Shown piece by piece: positions 54,492 through 64,000 of a stretch of 64,000 nt of DNA. The DNA comes from Skermanella sp. TT6. Its GTDB lineage: Bacteria > Pseudomonadota > Alphaproteobacteria > Azospirillales > Azospirillaceae. Position 1 is the first letter of the stretch; every line of letters starts with the position of its first letter. The notes under the pieces were generated by a model. It did no database searches, was not told where the DNA came from, and saw only the letters and a list, made by a program, of their open reading frames with translations. The DNA is taken from assembly GCF_016653635.2 (NCBI RefSeq), contig NZ_CP067420.1:701501-765500 (forward strand), read 5' to 3'. Both the position numbers and the translations under genes were made by a program.

Positions 54492-55396
54492 TGCTCCGGG
54501 TGTTCGCGACCCTCCTGGCCGGGGCGGCGGCGCTGGCGCTGCTGGACGTCAGCGGCGTCGCCGCCCTCGTCGCGGGACTGGCGGCGGTCGCGGCCTGCGG
54601 TGCCGCCATGGCGGCGCTGGCGCGGGACGACCGCTGGCCGGCCCGCATCGCGGTGCCGCTGCTGTTCGGCGTGCTGCTGCTGTGGCTGTGGGAGATGGTG
54701 ACGGTCGGGTTCGGCGTCCCGCGCATCCTGCTGCCGCCGCCCAGCATGATCGCGGCGGCGATCGGTTCCCATCTGCCGACCCTGGCGGCGGACTTCCACC
54801 AGACGGTGATCCGCTCCGTCATTCCCGGCTATGCGATCGGCTGCGGCGCGGGGTTCCTGACGGCGCTGGCGATCGACCGCTCGCCCTTCCTGCAGAGGGG
54901 GCTGCTGCCGCTGGGCAGCCTGGTCAGCGCCATGCCGATCGTCGGGATCGCGCCGATCATGGTCATGTGGTTCGGCTTCGACTGGCAGTCCAAGGCGGCG
55001 GTGATCGTCGTGATGACCTTCTTCCCCATGCTGGTCAACACGCTGGCCGGGCTCCGGGCGGCAGGCGCCATGGAGCTGGACCTGATGCGCTCCTACGCGG
55101 CTGGCTACGGGCAGACGCTGATGAAGCTGCGGCTGCCGGCGGCGCTGCCCTTCGTCTTCAACGCCCTCAAGCTCAACTCCACCCTGGCGCTGATCGGCGC
55201 CATCGTGGCGGAGTTCTTCGGCACGCCGATCGTCGGCATGGGCTTCCGCATCTCCACCGAGGTGGCGCGGATGAACGTGGACGTGGTGTGGGCGACCATC
55301 GCCGTCGCCGCCCTGGTCGGCTCGGCATCCTACGGAATCATCTCGGTGATCGAGCGGGGGGCCACCTTCTGGCATCCCTCGTTTCGCCAACAATAA
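54491..55396 (+). CDS. ABC transporter permease, subunit 2
   Basis: A 301-aa permease homologous to the one before it. The EAA loop is LDLMRSYAAGYGQTLMKLRLPAALPFVFNALKLN. It starts at ATG 54491 within the first permease stop (TGATG); a GTG at 54488 is also possible. Two different permeases imply a heterodimeric channel. It ends 38 bases before the binding protein. Confidence 0.91.
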   Translation: MLRVFATLLAGAAALALLDVSGVAALVAGLAAVAACGAAMAALARDDRWPARIAVPLLFGVLLLWLWEMVTVGFGVPRILLPPPSMIAAAIGSHLPTLAADFHQTVIRSVIPGYAIGCGAGFLTALAIDRSPFLQRGLLPLGSLVSAMPIVGIAPIMVMWFGFDWQSKAAVIVVMTFFPMLVNTLAGLRAAGAMELDLMRSYAAGYGQTLMKLRLPAALPFVFNALKLNSTLALIGAIVAEFFGTPIVGMGFRISTEVARMNVDVVWATIAVAALVGSASYGIISVIERGATFWHPSFRQQ

Positions 55397-55434
55397 TCCG
55401 TTCAACGACAAGACGAGGCTGGGGGTACTGGGTG

Positions 55435-56442
55435 ATGCGCAAATTTGCTCTGGCGATGGCGGCGCTTGCCGCGGCGGGTTTCGGCGGGATGGCGGGGGAG
55501 GCCCGGGCGGCGGACCCGCTGACCCTGCAACTGAAGTGGGTCACGCAGGCGCAGTTCGCCGGCTACTACGTGGCGGAGGCGAAGGGCTTCTACGACGAGG
55601 TCGGGCTGGACGTCACGATCAAGCCGGGCGGGCCGGACATCAACCCGTCCCAGGTGATCGCCGGCGGCGGGGCCGACGTGGTCGTGGACTGGATGCCCTC
55701 GGCGCTGGCGACCCGCGAGAAGGGCGTTCCGCTGGTCAACATCGCCCAGACCTTCAACAAGTCGGGCATGATGCTGACCTGCCGCAAGGACAGCGGCGTC
55801 GCCACTCCCGCCGACTTCAAGGGCAAGACGCTCGGCGTCTGGTTCTCCGGCAACGAGTATCCGTTCCTGTCCTGGATGGACAAGCTGGGCTACAGCACCT
55901 CCGGCACCAATCCGGACATCAAGGTGCTGAAGCAGGGCTTCAACGTCGATCCGCTGCTCCAGAAGCAGGCGGCCTGCATCTCCACCATGACCTATAACGA
56001 ATATTGGCAGGTAATCGCGGCCGGCGTGCCGGAGAGCGACCTGATCGTCTTCAAGTACGAGGACCAGGGCGTCGCCACGCTGGAGGATGGGCTCTACACC
56101 CTCGATTCCAAGCTGAAGGACCCCAAGATGGTCGACAAGCTGGCCCGGTTCGTGAAGGCTTCCATGAAGGGCTGGGACTACGCGATCAAGAACCAGGCCG
56201 AGGCGGTGGAGATCGTGCTGGAGAACGACGCCTCCGGCGCCCAGACCGAAGAACACCAGGCCAAGATGATCGGCGAGATCGCCAAGCTGATCGAGGGCGG
56301 CACCAAGGGTCCCGGCTACCTGGACCCCGCGGCCTACGAGCGGACCGTCAACGTGCTGATCGGCGGCAAGTCGGACCCGGTCATCAGCAGGAAGCCGGAA
56401 GGCGCCTGGACCCACGAGGTCTGGGAGAAGGCGGGGCTGTAA
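55435..56442 (+). CDS. NMT1/THI5-like ABC substrate-binding protein
   Basis: A 335-aa periplasmic protein. A signal peptide (MRKFALAMAALAAAGFGGMAGEARA) is followed by the NMT1 fold: LTLQLKWVTQAQFAGYYVAEAKGFYDEVGLDVTI, GADVVVDWMPSALATREKGV, FKGKTLGVWFSGNEYPFLSWM and ISTMTYNEYWQVIAAG. This family binds pyrimidine-like or thiamine-precursor ligands, taurine and riboflavin. The Ala-Gly-Tyr-Tyr region matches the THI5/pyrimidine-binding group and supports a pyrimidine ligand. It closes the operon 51468-56442. Confidence 0.92.
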   Translation: MRKFALAMAALAAAGFGGMAGEARAADPLTLQLKWVTQAQFAGYYVAEAKGFYDEVGLDVTIKPGGPDINPSQVIAGGGADVVVDWMPSALATREKGVPLVNIAQTFNKSGMMLTCRKDSGVATPADFKGKTLGVWFSGNEYPFLSWMDKLGYSTSGTNPDIKVLKQGFNVDPLLQKQAACISTMTYNEYWQVIAAGVPESDLIVFKYEDQGVATLEDGLYTLDSKLKDPKMVDKLARFVKASMKGWDYAIKNQAEAVEIVLENDASGAQTEEHQAKMIGEIAKLIEGGTKGPGYLDPAAYERTVNVLIGGKSDPVISRKPEGAWTHEVWEKAGL

Positions 56443-56471
56443 CCGGCGTTCCGGAACCCATATTGGTCCGC

Positions 56472-57377
56472 ATGAAGCTGGCCGTCGTCATCAACGGATC
56501 GGCGGGGGCCTTGCTCGACCAGTCGTCGGAGGACGCCGCCGCTCGCATCGAGAACCTGTTCCGCGACCGGGGGGCGACCGCGACCGTGACGGTCGCCCCT
56601 CCCGGCGGGCTGATGGAAACCCTGCGGGCCGCCGTGGCGACCGATGCGGACGCCGTGGTGGTCGGCGGCGGCGACGGCACCGTGGCCGCCGCCGCGACCC
56701 TTCTCGTCGATACCGACAAGGCCATGGGGGTCCTGCCGCTCGGCACGGCCAACCTGCTGGCCAAGGACCTGCACATGGCGCTCGACCTGGAGGCGGCGGT
56801 CGGTCAGCTCGCCCAGGGGGAGATCCGGGCGGTGGACGTGGCGGAGGTCAACGGCACCGTGTTCCTGTGCAACGCGGTGCTGGGGCTGTTCCCCATGTTG
56901 GCCCGCTACCGGGAGCGGCACAGGCACGAGCCAGGATTCGCCAAATGGTTGCATCTTGGGGCGGCGACCCTGGCGGCCATGCGCCGCTATCCCCGGCTGG
57001 AGATGGAGATCGACCTGGGCTCCGGTCCGCAGCGCCGTAGGACCATGGCCCTGGCGGTCGCCAACAACGCCTATGACGACGCCTTCTTCTCCTTCTTCGC
57101 CCGCTCCAACCTGGGGGCCGGGGAACTGGCGGTCTACCTGGCGCGGCACAAGACCTCGTTCGGCATGTTCCGCATGGCGACCCGCATGCTGCTCGGCCGC
57201 TGGCAGAGCGACCGGGACCTCAGCGTCGAGCGCGTCCGGGAGGTAACCGTCCGGACCCCCAAGCGGAGCCTGGCCGTCGCCATCGACGGCGAGGTCCACC
57301 GCGTCGCGACACCCCTGCGATTCCGCATGCGTCCCGGCGCCTTGAAGGTCCTGGTGCCGGCCGGGGCGCTGCCATGA
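56472..57377 (+). CDS. Diacylglycerol kinase-like lipid kinase (YegS/DgkB family)
   Basis: A 301-aa protein of the DAGK catalytic family. It has VINGSAGALL near the start, VVGGGDGTVAAAATLL (nucleotide-binding GGDGT), and LPLGTANLLAKDL. The C-terminal part (VAIDGEVHRVATPLRFRMRPGALKVLVP) is the beta-sandwich. It probably phosphorylates a lipid or sphingoid-like substrate. It starts 29 bases after the transport operon and its stop overlaps the metallophosphoesterase start. The role is lipid metabolism or signalling; the substrate is not known. Confidence 0.88.
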   Translation: MKLAVVINGSAGALLDQSSEDAAARIENLFRDRGATATVTVAPPGGLMETLRAAVATDADAVVVGGGDGTVAAAATLLVDTDKAMGVLPLGTANLLAKDLHMALDLEAAVGQLAQGEIRAVDVAEVNGTVFLCNAVLGLFPMLARYRERHRHEPGFAKWLHLGAATLAAMRRYPRLEMEIDLGSGPQRRRTMALAVANNAYDDAFFSFFARSNLGAGELAVYLARHKTSFGMFRMATRMLLGRWQSDRDLSVERVREVTVRTPKRSLAVAIDGEVHRVATPLRFRMRPGALKVLVPAGALP

Positions 57378-58189
57378 GGCGGCTCGCCCATATCTCCGAC
57401 CTGCATTTCGGCCGGATCGACGAAGCGGTCGTCGAAGCGCTTCTGGTCGACCTCGCCGGGGTCCGGCCCGACCTGATCGTGGTCAGCGGCGACCTGACCC
57501 AGCGCGGTCACCACGACCAGTTCCGTGCCGCCCGCGCCTTCCTCCAGCGGCTGGAGGCGCCCTACCTGGTGGTTCCCGGCAACCACGACATTCCGGGCGT
57601 AAACCTGCTGGCCCGCTTCGCCGCACCCCTGCGGCGCTACCGCCGCTACATCGAGCGGGACCTGCGCCCGCTCCACCGGGACGAGGAGATCGCGGTGCTG
57701 GGCCTCAACACCGCGCGCCCGATGGGGCTCCACTGGAACTGGTCCCACGGCCGGATCAACGCCGATCAGATCGCCCATGCGCGGAGCGTCTTCGACTCCG
57801 TGGGACCTGATGTCTTCAAGGTCGTTGTGACCCACCATCCGTTCCTGCCGCCCCCCGACGCGCCGGACACGCGCCTGGTCGGGCGCGCCGGCCTGGCGCT
57901 CCGCACCTTCGAGCATTGCGGGGTGGACCTGCTGCTCGCCGGACACCTGCACCGCGGCTACCACGGGGATGTCAGGACGCACCATACGGCGGTGAAACGC
58001 TCGATCCTGGTGGCCCAGGCCTCCACCGCGACATCGACCCGGCTGCGGAACGAACCGAACGCCTACAACCTGATCGACGTGGACGGCGACCGCATCGGCT
58101 TCGACGTCAGGGTTTGGGACGGCACCGGGTTCCGCCACGACGCCGCCGGCCGCTTCGTCCGCCGGCACGGCCATTGGGAGCGGGCCTAG
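57374..58189 (+). CDS. Calcineurin-like metallophosphoesterase
   Basis: A 271-aa enzyme with all five MPE motifs: HISDLHFGRID, LIVVSGDLTQRG, LVVPGNHDIPG, VTHHPF and LAGHLHRGY. These coordinate two metals. The family (CpdA/GpdQ-like) acts on cyclic nucleotides, glycerophosphodiesters or phospholipids. It is coupled to the lipid kinase by an ATGA overlap. The two genes together suggest lipid phosphate turnover. Its stop overlaps that of the converging hybrid kinase (CTAG, 58186-58189). Confidence 0.9.
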   Translation: MRRLAHISDLHFGRIDEAVVEALLVDLAGVRPDLIVVSGDLTQRGHHDQFRAARAFLQRLEAPYLVVPGNHDIPGVNLLARFAAPLRRYRRYIERDLRPLHRDEEIAVLGLNTARPMGLHWNWSHGRINADQIAHARSVFDSVGPDVFKVVVTHHPFLPPPDAPDTRLVGRAGLALRTFEHCGVDLLLAGHLHRGYHGDVRTHHTAVKRSILVAQASTATSTRLRNEPNAYNLIDVDGDRIGFDVRVWDGTGFRHDAAGRFVRRHGHWERA

Positions 58190-60396
58190 CCATGGGCCGC
58201 CGGGGCGAACCGTTCCTCCAGCGCCAGCCGGGTCGGCTCGATCTGCTCCCGCGCCAGGGCCAGCAGGCGGGCCGCCTCCGCCGGGTCGGCGGCGTTCACC
58301 TCGATCGCGCGGGCGATGGCGGAGAGGCGCCGGGCGCCCAGGTTGGCGTTGGCGCCCTTCATGCCGTGGGCCGCCCGCTTGACCGCCCCGGCGTCGCCCG
58401 TCGCAATGGCCGCCTCGATCTCGTCCGCCTGGATCCGGGCTTGGCCCGGGAACAGTCCCAGCATGTCCATCAGGTCCTCCGCGTCGAGACAGTCCTGGAG
58501 CTGCTCGATCATGGTCTGGTCGAGCAGCGGCGTCTCCGCCAGATCATCGGGCGCGGCCGGGGCGGGCGCCTGCGGTACCGGCGCGGGAAGCTTGCTCATC
58601 ACGCGCTCGATCGCGGCGAACAGCTCGGCCGGGCGGACCGGCTTGGAGACGTAGTCGTTCATTCCGGATGCGAGATAACGCTCCCGGTCGCCGGCCATGG
58701 CATGGGCCGTGACGGCGACGATCGGGGTCGGTCCGAAGGGCGGGGGCAGGGTGCGGATCGCCTCGGCCGCCGAGCAGCCGTCCATCACCGGCATCTGGAT
58801 GTCCATCAGCACCAGGTCGAACGGCGCGTCCGCGCCGGCCACCGCGGCGACCGCCTCCGCCCCGTTGGTCGCCAGCTCGACGGAATGGCCCCGGCGGGTC
58901 AGCAGGCTGTCCATCAGGGTCCGGTTCACCTCGACATCGTCCACCACCAGCAGGCGCAGGGGGCCGTGGTCCACCGCTTCCGGCGCGGGATCGGGCAGGG
59001 GGGCCTCGACGATGTCCGGGCCGGGCTGGCAGCGCACGGTGAAGCTGAAGGTGCTACCCTTGCCGACCTCGCTCCGCACGGTGATGTCGCCGCCCTGGAG
59101 CAGGCAGAGCTGCCGGCAGATCGCCAGCCCCAGCCCGGTGCCGCCGTAGCGCCGGGTGGTCGAGCCGTCGGCCTGGGAGAACCGCTCGAACAGGCGGCCC
59201 AGGAATTCCTCCGGGATGCCGATGCCGGTATCCTGCACGTCCACGGCCAGGATCAGCCCGCCCGATCCCTCCTCCGGCCGGGTGGCGAAGCGGATATGGA
59301 TCCGTCCGCCATGGGTGAACTTGACTGCGTTGCCGACCAGGTTGAACAGGATCTGCCGGATCCGCCCGACGTCGCCGCGCAGGGAGATCCGCGCGTCCGG
59401 CTCGATCGCGTAGGCCAGCTCGTTGCCCTTCTCCTGCGCCGCGGGATGGAGGATCGAAATCACGTCCTCCGCCGGTTGGGTCAGCAGGAAATCCACCGCC
59501 TCGACCTCGATCCGCCCGGCTTCCAGCTTGGACAGGTCCAGGATATCGTTGACGATGGTCAGCAGGTTCTCGGCCGACCGCAGGGCGGAGCTGGCGTGGG
59601 CCCGGGGCTCGGGGGGAAGGCGGCTGTCGACCAGCAGGCCCAGCAGCCCCATCACGCCGTTCAGCGGGGTCCTGATCTCGTGGCTGATGTTGGCCAGGAA
59701 CTCCGACTTGGCGCGGCTCGCCGCCTCGGCGTCCTGCTTGGCCTGGTTGAGCGTTCCGGTCAGTTGCAGCAGCTCCCGCCGGGAGCGGCTGCTTTGCAGG
59801 ATATACCAGCCGGCCAGACCCGCGAAGCCGGCGCACAGAACGGCCTGTATAACCGTCGCCGTGGTCGCCAGCCGCTGCATCTCCGTGATCTCGGTCCAGC
59901 GCTGGGCGGCCTCGCCGGCGCTCACGCTGGTGATCCCGAGCATCATGGACTGAATCGGCTCGCGCAGCCGCGGCAGGCGGACCAGGAGTTCCGCCACCAC
60001 GGCGCCGTCGAACCCGCCGCGCGCTGTCACGAGGGCATCGGTTTCGTCTACGAAACGACCCAGTTCGCCGATCGCCCCGTCATAGAAGGCCCGGCCCGTG
60101 AAGATCTGCCTGTAGGTGCCGCCGCGCACGATGTTGAGCCGGCTGACGAACACCTCGTACCGCCCCTCCGCCGCGGCGGCGTCGTTGATGCCCGCCGAGG
60201 CTTCCAGCAACGCCACGTGCAGCCGGTGGTGCTCGGTCCCGAGCTGGAAGAAGGCCCAGGCCTGGTTGTCGGTCCCGCCGGCCAGCACGCCCACCGTCTT
60301 GTCCGACAGCGCGTACTGCAACGCTCCGACGATGGAGAAGGAGACGACGACGGCCAACCCCAGCCCCGCAAGGGCGGCGCGCAGCCCCCGCGTCAA
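58186..60396 (-). CDS. Hybrid sensor histidine kinase with receiver and HPt domains
   Basis: A 736-aa BarA-like kinase. It has TM1 (about 8-28), a helical periplasmic sensor (30-178), TM2 (about 180-200), HisKA with SEFLANISHEIRTPLNG (His239), HATPase (IRQILFNLVGNAVKFTHGG, VQDTGIGIPEE, GGTGLGLAICRQL), a receiver (LRLLVVDDVEVNR, VLMDIQMPVMDG) and a C-terminal HPt (KRAAHGMKGANANLGARRL). The start is TTG 60396, overlapping the stop of the upstream gene. The sensor domain is not a named fold. A small molybdopterin-fold periplasmic protein precedes it in the same operon and may be its ligand partner. Confidence 0.9.
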   Translation of the reverse strand: MTRGLRAALAGLGLAVVVSFSIVGALQYALSDKTVGVLAGGTDNQAWAFFQLGTEHHRLHVALLEASAGINDAAAAEGRYEVFVSRLNIVRGGTYRQIFTGRAFYDGAIGELGRFVDETDALVTARGGFDGAVVAELLVRLPRLREPIQSMMLGITSVSAGEAAQRWTEITEMQRLATTATVIQAVLCAGFAGLAGWYILQSSRSRRELLQLTGTLNQAKQDAEAASRAKSEFLANISHEIRTPLNGVMGLLGLLVDSRLPPEPRAHASSALRSAENLLTIVNDILDLSKLEAGRIEVEAVDFLLTQPAEDVISILHPAAQEKGNELAYAIEPDARISLRGDVGRIRQILFNLVGNAVKFTHGGRIHIRFATRPEEGSGGLILAVDVQDTGIGIPEEFLGRLFERFSQADGSTTRRYGGTGLGLAICRQLCLLQGGDITVRSEVGKGSTFSFTVRCQPGPDIVEAPLPDPAPEAVDHGPLRLLVVDDVEVNRTLMDSLLTRRGHSVELATNGAEAVAAVAGADAPFDLVLMDIQMPVMDGCSAAEAIRTLPPPFGPTPIVAVTAHAMAGDRERYLASGMNDYVSKPVRPAELFAAIERVMSKLPAPVPQAPAPAAPDDLAETPLLDQTMIEQLQDCLDAEDLMDMLGLFPGQARIQADEIEAAIATGDAGAVKRAAHGMKGANANLGARRLSAIARAIEVNAADPAEAARLLALAREQIEPTRLALEERFAPAAHG

Positions 60397-60869
60397 GGTT
60401 CGACCCTGATCCGGTCGATCTGCCAGATCGCCCGGAAGAACCAGGCGTCGTTCTGCAACTCCGGATGGTCATCGAACGGGAACATCAGCCAGAACGGCCC
60501 GCGCTCGCGCGGGGGTATGGGCTTGCCGTCCATGGAGGTCGCGATGATCGGCCGGTAGCGCCGGATATCCGCCAGCGACAATTCCACCTTGTAGTCATCC
60601 CTGGCGAACAGCGAAACCTTGCCGCCTTCGGCCTTCGCCAGGGCCAGGACGTCGGTCAGGTAGGGGCCGGAAAAGCTGGCCTTGCCGGTCCAGGGGGTGG
60701 CGGTGACGATCTCCGCCGCGGGCAGCCCGGCGAGCTCTTCCGAATCGACAGTGGCCGCCGCGGCGGGGCCGCCGCCGGAGACGCTGATCCGCGCCGCCAG
60801 CACCGGCGTCCCGCCGGTCAGGGAAGCGAAGGAAAACAGGAGGATGGCGGCAAGGATGCGGGCAATCAT
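60393..60869 (-). CDS. Small exported protein with a molybdopterin-oxidoreductase-like fold
   Basis: A 158-aa protein. A signal peptide (ARILAAILLFSFASLTGGTP) is followed by a fragment of the sulfite-oxidase-like Moco-binding fold: ELAGLPAAEIVTATPWTGKASFSGPYLTDVLALAKAEGG and IATSMDGKPIPPRERGPFWLMFPFDDHPEL. Only this core is present; the usual Moco-binding cysteine region is absent, so it may bind a small ligand rather than catalyse. It is coupled to the hybrid kinase by a 4-base overlap (TTGA), suggesting a periplasmic sensory partner. Confidence 0.72.
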   Translation of the reverse strand: MIARILAAILLFSFASLTGGTPVLAARISVSGGGPAAAATVDSEELAGLPAAEIVTATPWTGKASFSGPYLTDVLALAKAEGGKVSLFARDDYKVELSLADIRRYRPIIATSMDGKPIPPRERGPFWLMFPFDDHPELQNDAWFFRAIWQIDRIRVEP

Positions 60870-60950
60870 GATGGGGGCGGGTCCCTGCTGGTCGAGATGG
60901 CCCGTCGAGACTACCCCATTCGGAGAAAAAGTGCCCGCACCCGTGTCGTC

Positions 60951-62561
<1,611 letters not shown>

Positions 62562-63044
62562 TTAGTGCAGGTTGCGCGGCAGGTCGGCGATTGCGGCGTC
62601 GACCAGCTTGGCGGACTGCGCGGCGTCCATGTTCTCCGCGATGAGGCGGCCGCTGGCGGCGATCGCGAGATCGACCGTCAGGCTCTTCACTTCCTGAAGG
62701 GCCAGGGCCTCGGCCTGGGCGATCTTGTCCATCGCCTGGGCCTCGCGCCGTTTCATGGAGGAGTCGAGGTCGGCCGCGGCGTGCAGCCGGAGCCGCTCGG
62801 CTTCCTCGCGGGCATGGGCGATGATGTCCTCGGCTTCCTTCAGCGCATCGCGCTGACGGCGCTGATAGGAGGCGAGGGTGGCTTGGGCATCCTCGCGGAG
62901 CCGCTGCGCCTCCTCCAGTTCCTGGCGGATCTTGTCCGCCCGATCGTCCAGCATCGCCGTCAGGGCCTTGGCGCCCGGACGGAATGCGAAGAAGAGGAAG
63001 ATGAAGAAGGCGACGGCGACCCAGAATTCAGCAGCTTGAAACAT
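62562..63044 (-). CDS. atpF: ATP synthase Fo subunit b
   Basis: A 160-aa subunit b. A single N-terminal TM helix (AAEFWVAVAFFIFLFFAFRPG) is followed by a long charged helix/coiled-coil to the C-terminus (RADKIRQELEEAQRLREDAQ and so on), which forms the peripheral stalk with b'. It follows b' with a one-base overlap (b' stop TGA / ATG). ATP synthases of alphaproteobacteria use one b and one b'. Confidence 0.96.
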   Translation of the reverse strand: MFQAAEFWVAVAFFIFLFFAFRPGAKALTAMLDDRADKIRQELEEAQRLREDAQATLASYQRRQRDALKEAEDIIAHAREEAERLRLHAAADLDSSMKRREAQAMDKIAQAEALALQEVKSLTVDLAIAASGRLIAENMDAAQSAKLVDAAIADLPRNLH

Positions 63045-63712
63045 CAGCCACGCTCCTGCATCACGGCGCCGACGGCCGTATCGGCCCGGGCGGCATCGAC
63101 CTTGATGCCGCCGAGCTTCTCGGCGGTCTGCTGGGCGATCTCGGCCGCCACGGAGCGGACGCTGGTGAGCGCCGTTTCCTTGGCCGCGTTGATCCGCTCC
63201 TCGGCGGCGCGGGTCTTGGCGGCCAGATCGGCATTGAACTGGGCCTGACGGCCCGACGACGCCGAAGCGATGTCGGCGGTCGTGGCGGCCATCACCGACT
63301 GGGCATGCGCCCGGGCGTCGGTCAGGGCCTTCTCGTAGCCTTCCATGACACCGGCCGACTCCTCCCGGAGCGCGGAGGCCCGGTCGAGGTCGTTGGTGAT
63401 CCGCTCCTGCCGCTCCTCCAGCACCTCGGCGACCTTGGGCAAAGCCACCTTGGCCATGAGGAAGTAGAGGGCGATGAACGAGATCGCCAGCCAGATCAGC
63501 TGGGGGGCGAAGACTGTGGGATCGAGCTGGGGCAGGCCGCCGCTGCCATGCTCCGCGCCGTGGGCCAAGTCGGCCCCGTGCGCGGCATCGCCGGCCGCTC
63601 CATGATCCGCCTGGGCCAGGGCGCCGCCCGCCGTGACGACGAGCATCGTCCAGGCGAGACCAACGCGCCCGGCCAGTCCGCCCGCACGCAGACGAGCCAA
63701 AAACTTGGGCAT
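63044..63712 (-). CDS. atpF2: ATP synthase Fo subunit b'
   Basis: A 222-aa subunit b'. An N-terminal stretch (GRVGLAWTMLVVTAGGALAQ) looks like a signal or first TM segment, then the usual b-type TM (PQLIWLAISFIALYFLMAKVALP, about 67-89) and a long coiled-coil (QERITNDLDRASALREESAGVMEGY). It is longer than b because of the His/Ala-rich N-terminal extension. ATG 63712 is preceded by AGGGGATC. It forms the peripheral stalk with b. Confidence 0.94.
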   Translation of the reverse strand: MPKFLARLRAGGLAGRVGLAWTMLVVTAGGALAQADHGAAGDAAHGADLAHGAEHGSGGLPQLDPTVFAPQLIWLAISFIALYFLMAKVALPKVAEVLEERQERITNDLDRASALREESAGVMEGYEKALTDARAHAQSVMAATTADIASASSGRQAQFNADLAAKTRAAEERINAAKETALTSVRSVAAEIAQQTAEKLGGIKVDAARADTAVGAVMQERG

Positions 63713-63811
63713 GATCGATCCCCTAAGCTTGCGGCGCCGGTCGCCGGGACGGTGATCCCGTTGAGCCAGGCGCCGCATGTGAGCGAAAACCAGCTTCGTT
63801 CAGGCTCGAGC

Positions 63812-64000
63812 TTAGGCGAACAGGATCAGGAAGGCGATCAGCAGGGCGAACAGCGCCACGGCTTCCGTCAGCGCGAAGCCCAGGATGCCGATCGGGAAAA
63901 CCGCCGCGCGCGATGCCGGGTTGCGGGCGATCGAGCTGATCAGGGTCGAGAAGATGTTGCCGATGCCGAGGCCAACACCGAACAGGGCGAAAACCGCCAG
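63812..64000 (-). CDS. atpE: ATP synthase Fo subunit c (3' part)
   Basis: The last 62 codons of atpE, cut by the right edge. The visible part ([22 protein letters not shown] ... [28 protein letters not shown]) is the C-terminal half of the hairpin: loop RNP and second helix with the essential Glu in ALTEAVALF. It belongs to the proton-translocating c-ring. atpB would lie to the right. Confidence 0.95.
   Translation of the reverse strand: MAVFALFGVGLGIGNIFSTLISSIARNPASRAAVFPIGILGFALTEAVALFALLIAFLILFA

Overview
This window is a 64 kb high-GC chromosomal segment from an alphaproteobacterium. The gene content points to the Rhodospirillales/Azospirillales (Azospirillum- or Skermanella-like). Evidence includes split b/b' ATP synthase subunits, a secA-ppiC-argJ-mutT neighbourhood, a complete NAGGN osmolyte trio, TTAA-N7-TTAA (CtrA-type) and TTGAT-N4-GTCAA (FNR/FixK-type) sites, and dispersed repeats of the 'GCCCGGACTTGATCCGGGC' kind. 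The genus is inferred, not proven. No rRNA, tRNA or CRISPR array was seen.

Layout. 0-5.4 kb: the 3' end of a malyl-CoA-lyase-type gene, a GNAT-toxin/DUF1778-antitoxin pair with its promoter-operator, accA, a MAPEG protein, an OsmC protein, a repeat block, a flavin/PPOX stress protein and an orphan 134-aa gene behind a near-perfect FNR box. 5.5-15.6 kb: secA, an EF-hand protein behind a CtrA-type box, a phytase-like esterase behind a three-repeat Pho box, then ppiC, argJ, mutT, a small hypothetical gene and a class I aminotransferase. 15.7-26.9 kb: a very large alpha-2-macroglobulin lipoprotein that lacks the thioester cysteine, a small membrane protein, and a seven-gene Mrp Na+/H+ antiporter operon (mrpABCDEFG) with overlapping starts and stops. 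27-35.7 kb: a repeat island, ompW, the NAGGN trio (asnO, ngs, M42 peptidase), a HisKA_2-type sensor kinase and a two-domain cold-shock protein.

36-45.1 kb is a fatty-acid/acyl-CoA degradation region. fadD lies on the plus strand. On the minus strand a MerR-type regulator is followed by thiolase, 3-hydroxyacyl-CoA dehydrogenase/enoyl-CoA hydratase, acyl-CoA dehydrogenase and a thioesterase. Both transcription units carry the same TTTACGTAAACG site in their promoter regions, so they look like one regulon. A NarL-type response regulator lies between them.

45.2-49.5 kb is an accessory stretch. It holds ccdAB, a 232-bp MITE-like element with perfect 17-bp terminal inverted repeats, a tandem-DUF4142 protein, a transposase remnant, a low-GC pair (GNAT-like protein plus 72-aa protein) and a composite repeat block with the same order of parts as one at 27.2 kb.

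49.5-64 kb: a terminase-small-subunit-like protein, a copper pair (DUF2946 and PCu(A)C), and an M20 amidohydrolase plus NMT1-type ABC transporter operon preceded by a sigma-54 promoter. These are followed by a diacylglycerol-kinase-like enzyme, a metallophosphoesterase, a hybrid sensor kinase coupled to a small molybdopterin-fold periplasmic protein, dihydropyrimidinase, and the end of the ATP synthase Fo operon (atpE partial, b', b) with its terminator. Dihydropyrimidinase and the M20 amidohydrolase together suggest reductive pyrimidine (or hydantoin) catabolism, with the ABC transporter supplying the substrate.
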